A stretch of 64,000 bases of DNA from Leptobrachium leishanense (GCA_009667805.1 CM019063.1:408276959-408340958); one strand, 5' to 3'; positions 21,621-33,599 are shown, numbered from the stretch's first letter. Program-made: numbers and translations. Notes: generated by a model not told the origin, from the letters alone.

Positions 21621-23053
21621 TGTATATGTCTCTGTTATAATATACAGACAGGATACATATACATATAACTTACAATGCAATAAAATTTGAAATTTTTCTG
21701 TTTAAAAACATTTTATTCTGTTTTTTTTATTTTTAAAGTCAGACCATTTGGGTCAGTTTTGTTTTTTTTTTAAATCGTTTTGTTCCTTTCATACCATTTT
21801 AACATGATTAAATAAAGTTGTGCAATGCATATTCATAAGAAAAAAAGGATCTTTATTTAATAAACAAAACCGATAGAATCAGCAGAATTACCGTATCGAC
21901 AGAAATATTGGATCCGAAAAACCATTAGTTTAAGTCAAAAGGAATAGACACTTTGAAACGAGGAGAACAGACGTTCTGAAAAACAGGAAAATGGCCGAAA
22001 TCATGGAAAAAAAGTCGAGATGCAACGAGCCAAAAAGAAAATTGCCCGCAATGAAAAGTTACAAAATCCAAATAAACGAGCCGAAAAAAAAAATCTGTGC
22101 GCATGCAATGATAGCTAGGACTCATGTTAACTTTGTATTCTGCTTCTAGTGTAATGTAATGTGGTATTGAAAATGTAGTTACAAACCATAGGGCAGGTAA
22201 ACATTTAAAAAAAAAAAAAAAAATTCAATTATGACTAGTGATGGGCCGAACACCCCCGTGTTCGGTTCGCATTCGAACCCGAACATTTGAAAAAGTTCGG
22301 ATTCGAACGCAAACATGATTCAAACTCAATGCAAGTCAATGGGACTCGAACGTTCGATTTTTAGAGTGCCCTCCAAGAGTGCATATATGCAAGATATTTT
22401 CCATAAAAGGTGTATGGGGGTCTGGGTAGTGCCCTGGGGGACAGGAAACAAGGAAAAAAAGTTTAAAAAAAAGTTTTTAAAGGAACAGTGATTTGTCCAT
22501 GACATAAAGGTTAAGAATAAAAATGAAAAATTCCTTCAAATATCGTGCCTAGGAGGTCCCCATAACCTGCCCGTGAAGTGGTGGATTTGTAGGATGTATA
22601 GAAACCTTTAAAAAGCAAAAAATGACATTTCAAATGACGGTAAATGGTTTTCCTTTAATCTATTCATAAACAACTGCTTGGGGCGGCAGCCTGTTTGAAA
22701 AGAGGAGATGTTTTAGGACACGCAGAACAAGTTTAGTGATTTTTTTTTTGGCTAAATTCTGATGAAACTTATGCAGGCTTTGGATGACAGTAACAACAGG
22801 TGCATTAAAATTGGACCTTTGGTGCCAGCTAGTGCCATCACACCGTAACCCCTCTGAAGTATTGTGGAAGAGTGTAGGGTTGGACTCTGCATTCAAATTT
22901 TAAAATGATATGAATCTGGTACATGCGTCAGTGGCAGTGCACCCAAATATTGGGCCTTTGGTGCCAGCTAGTGCCTTCACAACGTAACCCCTCTGAGGTA
23001 TAGTGGAAGAGTGCAGTGGTGGAGGTTTTGGGAATGCAGAAGAGATCCCCGGT

Positions 23054-26000
23054 CTATTCAGTTACATCAGCATCAAGGGAGTGATAGCTGCTGATCCAGG
23101 ACTGATTCATTTTTATAAATGTCAGCCAGTCTACAGAGTCGGTGGACAGACGCACTCTTTTTGTCTGTGACAAACCCTCCAGTGGCACTGAACGTCCTTT
23201 CAGAAAGCACGCTGGATGAAGGACAACCTAGTAGCTGCATAGCATATTGGCTAAGTTCTGGCCAGTGATCCAATCTCAACACCCAGTAAGCCAGTGGATC
23301 ATCTTCTGAAAAGGTATCCAGGTCTTCCCTTGCCCCTAGGTAGTCCTGCACAATATGGTGAAGACGCTGGCAATGGGTGCCTACATTTGACGTCCCTGGG
23401 CATCGTGGACTAAAAAATTTGGAAAAAGCATCAGTCAAGCGGCCCCCTTCACCGCTCTTCCTCTGATCAACCGCAGCCTCACAAGCACCTGTGTCATCAC
23501 TTGGTAACCTACCAGTGCCTGGAAAGATGTTACACAAGTGTCGCTTTAGAGCGTCCTCAAGTTGTTTCATCCTGTGCTCCCTCTGTGAGGGCAGGATGAG
23601 CTCGGCAACCTTACCCTTGTATCGTTGATCAAGAAGGGTTGCCAACCAGTAATGATCCCTCTCCTTGATAGCACGAATTCTGGGGTCCTTTATCAGGCTT
23701 TGCAGGATAAGGGAGCCAATGCAGCGTAGGTTGGAGATGGCATTAGCTTCAGAGAGTTCCTGGTTGCTGAGGATGACCGTATTGTGCACTACCTCCTCCC
23801 AGCCACGTACTAGTCCTTGGGTATCTGGGGACACAAAACCCTCCCTTGAGGAATCCCCACCTTCAATGCCCCCACAACTTAAATATTCTTCCTCCTCCTG
23901 TCTGATCTGAGGACCCGCAGGAATGCTGTCTGCGTAAGACTGGGGCCTTGAGAGCTAGGGAAGGCCTCCTCTTCCTCCCGCTGCTCTGTCTCTAGTGCCA
24001 CATCTATAATTCCCCGCAGAGTGCGCTCCAGCAGGAACATTAAAGGAATTGTGTCACTGATGCATGCACTGTCCCTGCTCACTATCCTCATTGTCTCCTC
24101 AAATGGTGACAGTACAGCGCATGCATCCATGATAATCAGCCACTGCGGGGGGAAGCCAAGTTGACCTAAACCTGTCCTTGTGCCATACTCACACAGGTAC
24201 TCATTGATGGCTCTCTGCTGCTTGTGCAGATGCTGCAGCATTGCTAATGTCGAGTTCCACCTGGTGGGCATGTCACAGATCAGACGGTTTGTGGGAAGGT
24301 GGAATTCTCTTTGAATTTCTGCCAGGCGAACACTTGCTGGGAATGACCGTCTGAAGTGGCTGCAGACTTTTCTGGTCTGGCTGAGAAGCTCTGCCAGCCC
24401 TGGGTACCTGGTTAGGAAACGCTGTACCACCAGATTTAGGACGTGTGCTAGGCATGGTACATGCGTCAACTTACCCAGGCGTAGGGCGGAGAGAAGGTTG
24501 CTGCCATTATCACAGACGTCCATTCCCAGCACAAGCTGGCGTGGTGTTAAACATCTCTGCACCTGCCCCTGCAGAGCTGACAGAATTTCTGGCCTGGTGT
24601 GGCTCCTGTCCCCTAAACAAACCAGCTCAACCACAGTATGGCATCTTTTTGCTTGAGCCATTGCGTAGCCCCTGCCACGCGTTGGTTTAACTTCCACTTC
24701 GCCAGAGACGGAGGAGGAGGAAGAGGTGGTGGAGCAGACAGACCTCATATAAGCGGCTTTCTGGAGGCGTGGTGGATGAACAAGCTCCAGCACAGAGCCC
24801 CGTCCTGGATCCCTCCCAGCTGCAATCAGTTACCCAGCGTGCCGTGAAGGAAATGTAACGGCCCTGTCCATGCTTTCTGGACCACGTGTCTAAAGTAATG
24901 TGCACCTTGCTGCTGACTGCCTTTCCCAATGACTCCATAACATTGTCTTCCACGTGCTAGTATAGTGCTGGAATTGCCTTCCGTGAAAAGAACTGGCGTT
25001 TTGGAACCTGCCACTGTGGTTCAGCACAGTCGGCAAATTCACGGAAGGAAGCAGAGTCTACCAGCTGGAAAGGCAGCAGCTGTAATGCGAGTAATTTTGC
25101 CAAGTTGGCATTTAGATGCTGTGCAAGGGGATGGTTGGGACCCTATTTTTTCTTATGCTGCAGCAGCTGGGGCAATGAAATCTGACTGCGTAAATCTGCA
25201 GCTGATGGGATGCTGTCACATTCTGAGAAAGGACCTGGTACACCCATTACTGTAGCATCATCCCTGTCAGTGGAGATTGTAGGCAATGACATGGCAGGAC
25301 ATATAGTAGGGGTAGAGACAGATGAGGAGGAGGACCTATGCAAAATGTTGTGTCAACGGGATGTGTGGCAGGTGGTCATATGTCTTATCAAGCACGTGGT
25401 ACCCAAGTGTGTGATGTTTTTCCCACGCTTGATCCTCTTCAGACATAGCTTACAAATAGCAATGCTGCAGTCTGCTGCACATCTTGTGAAGAACTCCCAG
25501 ACAGCAGAGTTCCTGCACGTGTGCTTTGAGACAACAGCGCTCTGCACCTGAGCAGCTCTGACTTCTGATGCCTTGGACTGGCTACGGTTGCTCATAGAGG
25601 ATGTTGTGCCTCGTTTTTGTTGGGCCTCCTCCTCACTTGACCCCTCTGTTCGATCAGGCACCCAGCTGGAGTCAGGGGGTGATGACAATGATGATGAGGT
25701 CACTATCTCTTCGTCACTGGAGCCAACCTTACAATATGCTGCAGCTGCTGGGGGAACATGAGTGCCAGTTCTTTGTGTGTCACTGGCACACCCTCCCTCT
25801 AGGCTGATTTTACTCCCTTCCTCAACCTCAGAGTTTGAATCAGAGCACTGGAGTTGCTGTGCATCCTCAATCAGCATGTCACTGTCATTCTAGTCAAACA
25901 ATTCAGCTGACTCCTCCATGTATTATGGTGAGGCTACGGCAGGAGTAGCTGTGGACATGGAGGCTGAATTAGATGTTTTGGCAGCTGAGGTAGACTGTAA

Positions 26001-26244
26001 ACCTCTACAAGCCTGGCTGGCAGAGGACTCGGAGGATGAGGATGGCCTGGTTAGCCAATCCTGCAAATCCTCTGTATGTTGCTGCTGCTTAAGACGGCCA
26101 GCACCAGTTAGAAAGGACAAGCGTGTCCCTGCAGAGGATGCACCACGTCCACGACAACCAGGGGCACAGCCTTCCGACAGAGGCTGCTTGCCCTCTTATC
26201 TCTGTCTGGGAGCGTCTGCCTGGCCTTTTTGGTCTTTCTGACAT
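23054..26244 (-). pseudogene. hAT transposase with BED zinc finger, copy B (multiple lesions)
   Basis: Aligns with copy A from the ATG (26,244-26,242) to the native stop TAG at 23,056-23,054. Visible domains: BED finger near 25,480-25,360 (CKLC, RHMTTCH), LDTWSRKHG near 24,900, CDNGSNLLSAL near 24,500, RWNSTLAML near 24,265, and the C-terminal dimerisation block with SERTFSATGG near 23,180. Lesions: a frameshift between 26,244 and 26,120; TAA at 25,923-25,925; TAG at 25,890-25,892; a Trp codon turned to TGA at 25,353-25,355; TAG at 25,143-25,145; frameshifts near 24,800 and 23,850; and one extra T in the run 23,158-23,162 that spoils the last 35 codons. Copy A lacks that extra T. The three acidic catalytic positions can all be located, but no protein could be made. 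Confidence 0.9.
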
Positions 26245-26379
26245 GGTGAGTGATATATAGATTAAAGATATACAGAACTCTGATTCAACTCTGTTATAAA
26301 GATTGGAGATATGCAGAACTCTGATTCAACTGCGTTATCTAGATTAAAGATATCCAGAGCTATGCTATAACTCAGTGAT

Positions 26380-26545
26380 ACACTCGGCACTGCCAGCTAT
26401 CAGGGACAAAGACACAGATTAAAATTCCCAGAACTCTGGTATAATTCAGTGATACACCCTGATAGCTGGCAGTAGCTGGCAGTGCCAACACACAGATTCA
26501 AATTCTCAGAACTCTGGTATAATTCAGTGATACAGCCTGATATGC
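26380..26545. repeat. Tandem repeat in the hAT leader, copy B
   Basis: Two to three units of about 75-80 bp containing CAGAACTCTGGTATAATTCA and GTGATACACCCTGATAGC. It sits where copy A has a different 80-bp array. Shorter related pieces extend back to 26,270. Confidence 0.7.
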
Positions 26546-26607
26546 AACAATCTCCTCTCCTCTCTGATTCACTCCTGCAACAAACACACGCTGGGGCAGC
26601 AGGGAAG

Positions 26608-26671
26608 CCTTATATAGTGTGCTGCGGGACTTAGCTCTGTGAGCCCATGATTGGGCAAAATTTGCCCAATC
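26608..26671 (-). promoter_or_regulatory. hAT promoter, copy B: TATA box plus CCAAT palindrome
   Basis: CTATATAAGG on the minus strand at 26,617-26,608, with the GATTGGGC...GCCCAATC palindrome at 26,649-26,671. Spacing and order match copy A, so this was probably the promoter of the family. Confidence 0.6.
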
Positions 26672-27102
26672 AGGACTCTGAGCCCTGATTGGCATAGTCT
26701 TGCACCTGTCTTGCACTTGACAGGGTGCAGCCTTGTGGTCAGGTGCAAGGCTGTAGCCAATTACAAGCTTCAGGCCAGTGGAAAAGTGCATTGTGGCCCA
26801 TTGTGGTGCATTGTGGGTGAACACGCGTCGAAGGCACGGAAATGTTTGCTGTTCGAATGGCCAATGTTCGAATCGAACTCATGTTCGAATCGAACTGCCA
26901 GCCCATCCCTAATTATGACCTACACCTTGTCAGTGAGCCACATTGGCAGTTTCTGAATAACCATATGCATTAACTTTTTATTTAAGTATTTATTTTGTGT
27001 TTAATTACACTGTATTGTATGGACCTTCAATGGTATCTTATGTCCTGAACGTTAATGATGGGAGTGATAATCTAATTTACAAGTATGTCTAAAGTTCTTT
27101 AT

Positions 27103-27408
27103 ATTTAACAGCAGTAGGTGATGTGTAAAAGGCTGAACTCGATGGACGCATGTCTTTTGTTCAGACTATCAGGGTTATTCAGAGAGCGGTGAAAAACAGG
27201 AGAATGACCTAGAGAAGGGAAAATTCTAGGTCAAAATAGCCGATTTGGAAAGTGAGATAAATGGGAGAATTTTTCTGGTTTGGCTATTTTGACCTAGAAT
27301 TTTCCATTCTCCTGCTTTTCACGGCTCTCTGAATAACCCTGATAGTCTGAACAAAAGACATGCGTCCATCGAGTTCAGCCTTTTACACATCACCTACTGC
27401 TGTTAAAT
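27103..27408. repeat. 306-bp near-perfect palindrome around a MITE
   Basis: Sequence from ATTTAACAGCAGTAGGTG through GTTCAGACTATC at the left is matched exactly in inverse at the right, about 95 bp per arm including the start of the MITE inside. The words GCTGAACTCGATGGACGC are typical of a widespread vertebrate repeat. Confidence 0.93.
27170..27341. mobile_element. Palindromic MITE, CAGGGTTATTCA family, copy 2
   Basis: Tips CAGGGTTATTCAGAGAGCGG and CTCTCTGAATAACCCTG. The interior folds on itself through TTCTAGGTCAAAATAGCC and its inverse. It is embedded in a larger palindrome, so its flanks TAT and ATA are mirror images rather than direct repeats. Confidence 0.88.
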
Positions 27409-27411
27409 GTA

Positions 27412-27824
27412 AAATATCTTTAGTATACTTCATGTAATTATATATGCACTTAACCGCCATGATATTCCGTGTACCATCTAATGTTTACTATTGTCGTAAT
27501 CTTTAAATTGTATTACAACATGTCTTCGTCATTTTATTTTATATCAAATCAAAATTATATTTCCTATATTTTAGAAACTTAATATATAAAAGAAAAGCTT
27601 ATCTAGGAACCATAACAGGTGAAAAATGGAAGTACTGAATAGACGTAAACAGAATAACAGTACAGGGCTGGATCAAGGGCTTAATTAGTCTCGATCTGAA
27701 GATTATGGCGGACTTCTGTCCAACTTCCAACTGTGCCTTCGCCAGGGCCTTTTCACCATCCCGTGTATAATTGCGTCATTGCCCCATTAGCAGAAGTCAT
27801 TATACTGGCATAAAAGAAGGCTAA
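27412..27824. other. No recognisable feature
   Basis: AT-rich spacer between two MITEs. Confidence 0.5.
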
Positions 27825-27994
27825 CAGGGTTATTCAGAGAGCGTGAAAAGCAGGAGAATGACTGGAGAATGAAAAATTCTAGGTCAGAATAGCCAAACCA
27901 GTTAAAATTCTCACTTTCCAAATCGGCTATTTTGACCTAGAATTTTTCATTCTCCAGTCATTCTCCTGCTTTTCACGCTCTCTGAATAAGCCTG
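27825..27994. mobile_element. Palindromic MITE, CAGGGTTATTCA family, copy 3
   Basis: 170 bp that fold into one near-perfect hairpin: AGGAGAATGACTGGAGAATG and CTAGGTCAGAATAGCC with their inverses. Flanked by TAA on both sides (27,822-27,824 and 27,995-27,997), a 3-bp TWA duplication of Harbinger type. Probably the youngest of the four copies. Confidence 0.92.
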
Positions 27995-27997
27995 TAA

Positions 27998-28479
27998 GTG
28001 TTTCAAACCCTTGTTTCCCTGGCATGGAGGCACACAATGCCAGGTAGATGGGTCTGGAGCTGCAACTCTAGTAGGCTCTATAATAATGGAAGCTAGGGAG
28101 GTCTTAAGATGGTGGGGTGATGAAAAAAATGACTCCACCAGACTGAACATATCTAAAGTGGTCTCCGTTGTAGCAGACTTCAAAAATATTTTAAGCCATT
28201 GATAGTGTTAGTTGCTATGAACAGCTTCTCTCAACAGACATCAAGGATGTTGAAGAGACCTTGTGGGACGGTAATCCTGAAAGAAAGAACTACCGTTAGT
28301 CTGTTTTGTCTTTTATGGGTGTTAATCTATGTAAATAGTTTTTACAGTATCCTGAGTTTACATACATCATCTACTCTTAGGGCCAACTGCTCCTATGAAT
28401 GAGCCTCCACTTGTTTTTTGTTTTGTTTTTATGTTGACTGTGACTCTGCCTGTACCGCCACCCTTAATATTGTAAAAAC
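27998..28479. other. No recognisable feature
   Basis: Unique-looking sequence. The short frames at 28,011-28,202 and 28,199-28,402 have no motif. Confidence 0.45.
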
Positions 28480-28870
28480 CGTTTACTTCCCTGCATTCTT
28501 CTGTGCTCTGCCTGGAATTCTGCCACTTGAGTCAATGAGAGCCTTTGAAATGATTCCTTATTTGTTCCAATGAAAAGTAATTAGGTTACATCACAAATTC
28601 CTTGTAGGAGCAAACTGAGCATGTGTAAAATTACCTGAACTGGGGCATTTTAATAAAAGGCCTGAGAGCTCAACAGTCATTAGTAATCAGAGAGGAAGCT
28701 GAATTATAGGACTGTAATTGCTAAATCTACAGCTACGGAGCATTTTTCACACATAAATTGTGTATGATAACCTATTTCATTAAACCACACACTACAGCTT
28801 CCACTGCTCTGTGATAATCTGGTCCTGAATACGGCAACTACTGCTTCCTATGAGATAAAGTGAAAAAAAT
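28480..28870. promoter_or_regulatory. Candidate conserved non-coding DNA
   Basis: Repeat-free, non-coding, with TAAT-rich homeodomain-type words such as CAGTCATTAGTAATCAG and CATTTTAATAAAAGGCC. This is a judgement from texture only; it needs an alignment to another species. Confidence 0.25.
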
Positions 28871-29658
28871 GGACATCAAACAACCATGTCACAGATAAAA
28901 TGAAGAACACCTACATTTAAACTAGCTTATTAATAAGATATCCTATAACAAAGATGCTTTCTGGTCGTTCTAGCACCAAACATTATTATGTTTAATTGCA
29001 TTATTATTATCCTCCATATAAATGGCATCTATGAGTTAGGCATTAGATGAATACTTTCATATATTTTGCAATAATTTGCCTTGCATAACTGGAAACTGAA
29101 CTTATTTTTGGTAGTTGCAGAAGTTATACATTTTATACAAACATAAAAAAAGGACTCCTGTAAAGCCAGGAGTTGGCTAAAATGCACTTTTTCTTTCGTT
29201 GTAGACTTTTGTTTTTTTTTCTCTCCCCACCATTTCCCTCGCTTCTCTTTTCCTTATTTTACTTTTCTTGCTTCTTCTACTAATGTTCTTTATTTATAGT
29301 TGAAATATTAACCTTCAGCAGCCTCTTCCTTGTAGAATTAAAAATCGTTCCCGACCCTTCTATAGTCACAACACATTTATCTGTGCTTCTGTGTTTTACT
29401 TTCAACTTTATGTCCTTATATCATTTTTATGATATCTTCAATTCTTCAATATGACATTTCAAATACAAAATGAAAGATGTCAATATGACAATACAGTAAA
29501 GTGTATATAAATCAATATGTTGTTTTATATTTCCATGCTGTATTTGAAAGCTAAAGATTAAAAAAATAACTTGAAGATTTTTTAATCCTTGTTGTGTATG
29601 GTACAATTCCTGAAATAGGATCAAAGAATAGTCTATAAAACCCTCAAAAAAACAACCT
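28871..29658. other. AT-rich spacer, no feature
   Basis: Long pyrimidine stretch at 29,200-29,280 and AT-rich sequence. No gene or repeat end is visible. Confidence 0.5.
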
Positions 29659-29661
29659 ATA

Positions 29662-29823
29662 CAGGGCTATTCAGAGAGAGGTGAAAACCTTGAGAATTGG
29701 CAGGAGAATGAACAATCCAGACCAAATAGCCGATTTGGAAAGTGAGATAAATCGGAGAATTTTTCTGGTTTGACTATTTTGACCTATAATTTTCAAGGTT
29801 TCACCTCTTTCTGAATAGCCCTG
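29662..29823. mobile_element. Palindromic MITE, CAGGGTTATTCA family, copy 4
   Basis: Tips CAGGGCTATTCAGAGAG and TTTCTGAATAGCCCTG. ATA on each side (29,659-29,661 and 29,824-29,826). Central segment GATTTGGAAAGTGAGATAAA is shared with copy 2. Confidence 0.85.
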
Positions 29824-29826
29824 ATA

Positions 29827-30600
29827 GATTCAGGGAATTAGAGAGAAAAAAACACCGGTATCTGAACAATCATTGAGAGCAGTTTTTAAGCCCAAATGAT
29901 CTTATAGTAGAAAGTGATAAGGACATACTGATCTCAGTCAAACTCTATTAATGAACTAAAAGAAGAGACATTTATTTTATCAGAATTGTAAGCCTAATTT
30001 AGGCTGATGTTTCAGCAATCACTCACTTAGCAAACCTGACATTGAAAATTGAACTGTGAAGAGACACAGATTATTCTCTGTTAAGAAACTTGTTAATGGT
30101 TTATAGTACTTTTAATGAGATCTGTTAGCCATCCATATCTCAAGCAGGATAGGAGTTCAATTCTGTTTAGTTTGTTGTATAAGATGTTTTCTTCTTCACA
30201 CTTTTTTATATTTATATCAAAAGTGTGGAATTCGATTCACATTGGCTAATTTATTGATATTAAAATTTGGTAAGGACCAGATATTTCCGACTGAATATAG
30301 GAAGGCCTCATCATGATTTTACTTGAGTACATGTGTAAATAAAAAAATATACATACAACTTGTTTGTATCCAGTCACTATATGTGTATATTTCATGGCAA
30401 TACAAATTAAAATCTGACAACTTTACGTAGCAAATGCAATGTAAATAATGTAAAAATTTTATATTTCTAACAATATTTTGCCTAGGGGTCGTCGAGCAGG
30501 AACAAGTGGTAATGCGGTTTCTCTATATTTTTTTTATAGCAAAATAGTGATAGGAGGATTTCTGTGTAATTAAAAAAAAAAAAAAAAAACACCCCACAAA
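29827..30600. other. AT-rich, no feature
   Basis: Unique-looking sequence ending in an A-run at 30,571-30,588. No coding signal. Confidence 0.5.
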
Positions 30601-31500
30601 CATAATTATCCCCTCTACTGTTTATTGGGAAATGTTTTACAGACTCCTCCATAGAGCTTATATAGCGCCCACTAGAATGGTCCATGCATATTTACTGCTA
30701 GACAGCTGTTGCTTTAAATGTCAACAATCTTCGGCAGATCTATGGCATTGTCTGTGGTCTTGCCCATTTATGCAATTCTTCTGGGACTCGGTCAGAAGAT
30801 TTTGTTCCTTTTTATTTTACGTTTTAAGATCCCTACTACCCCTGAATGGGCAATTTTTAATCATTACTCAGCAACCCCGACACATTCATTCTCTAAAACG
30901 CACATATTTTGGCTCTGCTTACCGGAAACCACAGGCAAGATAGTCCTATTGGGACAATGGATATCTCCCTTGCCTCCTTCTTTTCGTATGGTTTATGATC
31001 GGATATACTCCATATTTTTGAACGATTGGACGGAGCCTTCTCTACACCAGGAGGATGAGACTAAGGCGTTTTTTTACCAACCGGTCACCACTTATCTGAG
31101 TGCTACTGTCTAATATTCAGAAGTCCCTGAATGACACATTTTTCTAGTCTCCCTGGTTTGCTTCGCAAATGTTAAGGGGCACCCCTCCAATCCCTACTGA
31201 TCATCCTAATCTGACCCTTATTCAGTTTTTATCTATGGATTAAAATAACCTGCTCCTTGGAGCACATGGGTCTGACAACGCCACAAACATGCAGAGTGTC
31301 TACTACATAAGTTTTGTTAGGTTATCCCCTCCCATTTACGAAGCGGCCGTAGCGTAAGTAAGTTTTGAGATTTGATAATATTGACCTTTTGTATTACTGT
31401 GTCAGGATACTGATGTGCACTGTGATATGCTGTCAGTTCTATTGATGTAACGCTGTTACTTTACTCTTTTTCTGATCCATCAATAAACATATTTTTTTTG
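30601..31500 (+). pseudogene. L1-like LINE, 3' end of ORF2 and 3' untranslated part
   Basis: From about 30,620 the frame reads YWEMFYRLLHRAYIAPTRMV and then CFKC...LWHCLWSC, the Cys/His motif at the C-terminus of L1-type ORF2 proteins, followed by PFMQFFWDSV, matching the usual CPxxxxFWxxV. A frame change near 30,780-30,940 moves the rest into the frame 30,718-31,113, with GQWISPLPPSFRMVYDRIY in place of the typical KxWKxxxPPT segment, then stop. A 3' untranslated stretch follows to AATAAA near 31,480 and a T-run. Severely 5'-truncated and broken. Confidence 0.65.
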
Positions 31501-31846
31501 GGGGAACACATACATGAACATCATAGCACAATGCTGTATAGATAATGAAAATTATTACCACTGGCCCCTTTTTAGATTACACTCACTAGCAATACAGTAT
31601 GAATGAGCACATCCTCCAGATATACTGTCATTGCTCCTCTGTCTTCCTGAGCATCAGCTCTTATGGCAAGCAACCATCCCCAGGAGTCCAACTTTAACCG
31701 CCAGGGTGTCTTTGGAACTCTGTTTCTGTGATGTTTACATTGCACAAAGTCAAGTGAGGTGTCAAGTGAGGAAAGGTCAGAGTCTTTCCAATGATACAAA
31801 ATATGACCATGTAGTATGTAAAAGGTGGTGTCATTATGTGCTTTTA
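31501..31846. other. No recognisable feature
   Basis: Unique-looking sequence between the LINE end and a MITE. Short frames on both strands lack motifs. Confidence 0.45.
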
Positions 31847-32280
31847 GGCTCGGGTCAGACGAGCGCACTGATCACGTCCGTGTTGTCACACATTTGTACG
31901 TCCGTTATAGCATATAATTATGACACACAAAGTATGTCCGCACCGAACTGTGTACGCATAACGGATGCGGCAAACTGACGCAGGTTAGGCACGAACGTAA
32001 ATCCGCTAGAACGGATGCACAAAGTGCACTGCGTCCATAATGTCCGCATAGCTTTGTGTGTGAGTGATGGAACGAAGTCAGACGGACTGCATTTTTGACG
32101 TCCAGCATTTTGACGGACAAAATGTTTTTCATATTAATCTATTTTCCCTTCTACATCAGTCATAAAAAGTCAGTCACAAAAACGGACTGTGTGGCCACTA
32201 CCTTGTCGTCGGTCAGAAAGTACGTCCATTGTGCACAGACGCACAGTCTGCACAGAATGCGTTCGTCTGACCCTAGCTTA
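31847..32280 (+). mobile_element. MITE, GGCTRGGGTCAGAC family, divergent copy
   Basis: Ends AGGCTCGGGTCAGACGAGCG and CGTCTGACCCTAGCTT. The interior (CACGTCCGTGTTGTCACAC, TGACGGACAAAATG) differs from the other four copies, so this is a separate subfamily with shared tips. Confidence 0.72.
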
Positions 32281-33386
32281 ACTTATAAAGAGAGACTGGC
32301 ATCCTGTCTTCAAACAATTGCAGCAAGTGTTTGAAGAGAAAGCAGCTGAGGACTGGTGCTGACTGTGCATGTACACGTAGCACCAACCCAGCGTTCTGCA
32401 CTAACACTTGCGTGCAAAAGTACACATGTTCTATGAGATAACCAATGTGGGTAGCGTACATATGAAAGTTAAGAATGCTACACAAATTGTGTTGGAAAGC
32501 TCCAGGGTCTTCCATTTTTCGGAAACCAAACAGGAGGATTGGTCCAGCACTAAGGAAAAAGGGGAGTATTCATACCTGAACTAAAACATACACACGTCAG
32601 AATTAAACCCTACTTCTATTCCTGCCTCAGAATGTCTGTCTCTTTCATCACGAAAAGAGAGTAAAGTTCGAAGTGGCTGTGTAGTGAATACAGCATGATC
32701 CCTTCTAATGAATGACTGACATCATCAGTCTGAGTTCACCCACCATTCAAGACCCATTTTGGCCAATAGTGCTAGGATATTCAAAAGCCCATTTGCTGAT
32801 TGACAGCAGTTTGTGTGGTGGAAACTCCTCCGCCTCACACAGCATTCTTGGCCAAATGGGACTGGATGGGAGGTGAAGGGATGAAGGAATACTCCACACC
32901 ACCTGACCGCTTGAATAAGCTAAAGTGCTTAGAGTGTGGAGAGTGTACATTTAAGAATTTGATCAGATGGTTTCTGCGGTCTGTATAGACCAGGTTCCTT
33001 TTGGATCCCAATATCATCAATTACTACTTGTGTCTGTCATCTACCTATATCTGCCTGTCTCTAATATTTTATACATACTTCCAGGTGGGCTCTACAGATT
33101 TTCTTCTGAAGGTTTATTTTGGGCGCACATTAGGACATTGTTTTGGGTCAAACTTAGCCTTTTTTTTTAAATTATTTTAGTTTATAAAAGATATAAAGTG
33201 CCATAGGAATTTACTGCTCTGGAGTTGGGTGGCAGCCAGATCCATTCTGTGAGTGGGGGATATTGGCGCTCTAGTTTTGAATTCTGGTTGCCTCTAAAAT
33301 TTGTCTGATGATAAACTAAACATCTGAAAACATGTCTGTGGTTGGGAAGAGGTCCTCAATTCAAGAACTTAGTAGTGCAAAAAAAA
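32281..33386. other. Unique DNA with a PBX/MEIS-type site
   Basis: No repeat ends. TGATTGACAG, the PBX-MEIS/PREP composite decamer, lies at 32,797-32,806. The frames at 32,747-33,020 are chance frames on both strands. Possible regulatory DNA. Confidence 0.3.
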
Positions 33387-33585
33387 TTAAAAATCAGTAA
33401 GTCCAGTACACAGATGAAAAAAATTGTTGCTTTATTCCAGTGGTGAAAAGACAACATTTCAATCTGAAGTGGGTGTTTATCATCAAGTCATGATAAAGTC
33501 CCACTTTGGGTTGAAATGTTGTCTGTTCACTGATGGAATAAACCCACAATTTTTTTCATTTATGCAGTACTGGACTTACTGATTT
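33387..33585. repeat. About 200-bp imperfect palindrome (fold-back MITE)
   Basis: AAATCAGTAAGTCCAGTAC at the left and GTACTGGACTTACTGATTTT at the right, with GACAACATTTCAA and TTGAAATGTTGTC nearer the centre. The centre carries TGATAAAC/TGATAAAG followed by a stem and TTGAAATG, resembling the CUGANGA-stem-GAAA pattern in degraded form. No coding content. Confidence 0.85.
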
Positions 33586-33599
33586 TATTTATTTATTTT

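Larger units (their letters stand above)
19089..22117. mobile_element. Inverted-arm hAT-like element with nested TTAA elements
   Basis: Starts TAGGGATGAGCATTTCGTTT, a tip like that of the hAT elements here. Long arms recur inversely: 19,393-19,560 (AATAAAGATCCTTTTTTTC...CCCAAATGGTCTGAC) against 21,715-21,870. The outer arms are rich in TTCG and GATTTCGG words. The right boundary is uncertain: the best guess is a poor TAGCTAT inverse at 22,111-22,117, and no 8-bp duplication is seen. The centre is occupied by the TTAA elements. Confidence 0.55.
22236..26911 (-). mobile_element. hAT DNA transposon, copy B (4.68 kb, complete ends)
   Basis: Left tip TAGTGATGGGCC and right tip AGCCCATCCCTA are imperfect inverses. 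The flanks are ATTATGAC at 22,228-22,235 and again at 26,912-26,919, a perfect 8-bp target duplication, diagnostic of hAT. Sub-terminal regions carry repeated TTCGAA/GTTCG words. The transposase reads on the minus strand. About 820 bp of non-coding sequence lies between the gene end and the left terminus. Confidence 0.95.

Noticed and set aside
22111..22117. Exact right terminus of the 19,089 element
   Set aside because: TAGCTAT is a poor match to TAGGGATG and no 8-bp duplication is seen, so the boundary is left as approximate.
22236..26911. Domesticated host gene derived from a hAT transposase
   Set aside because: Several stops and frameshifts, plus intact transposon ends and target duplication, show a dead transposon.
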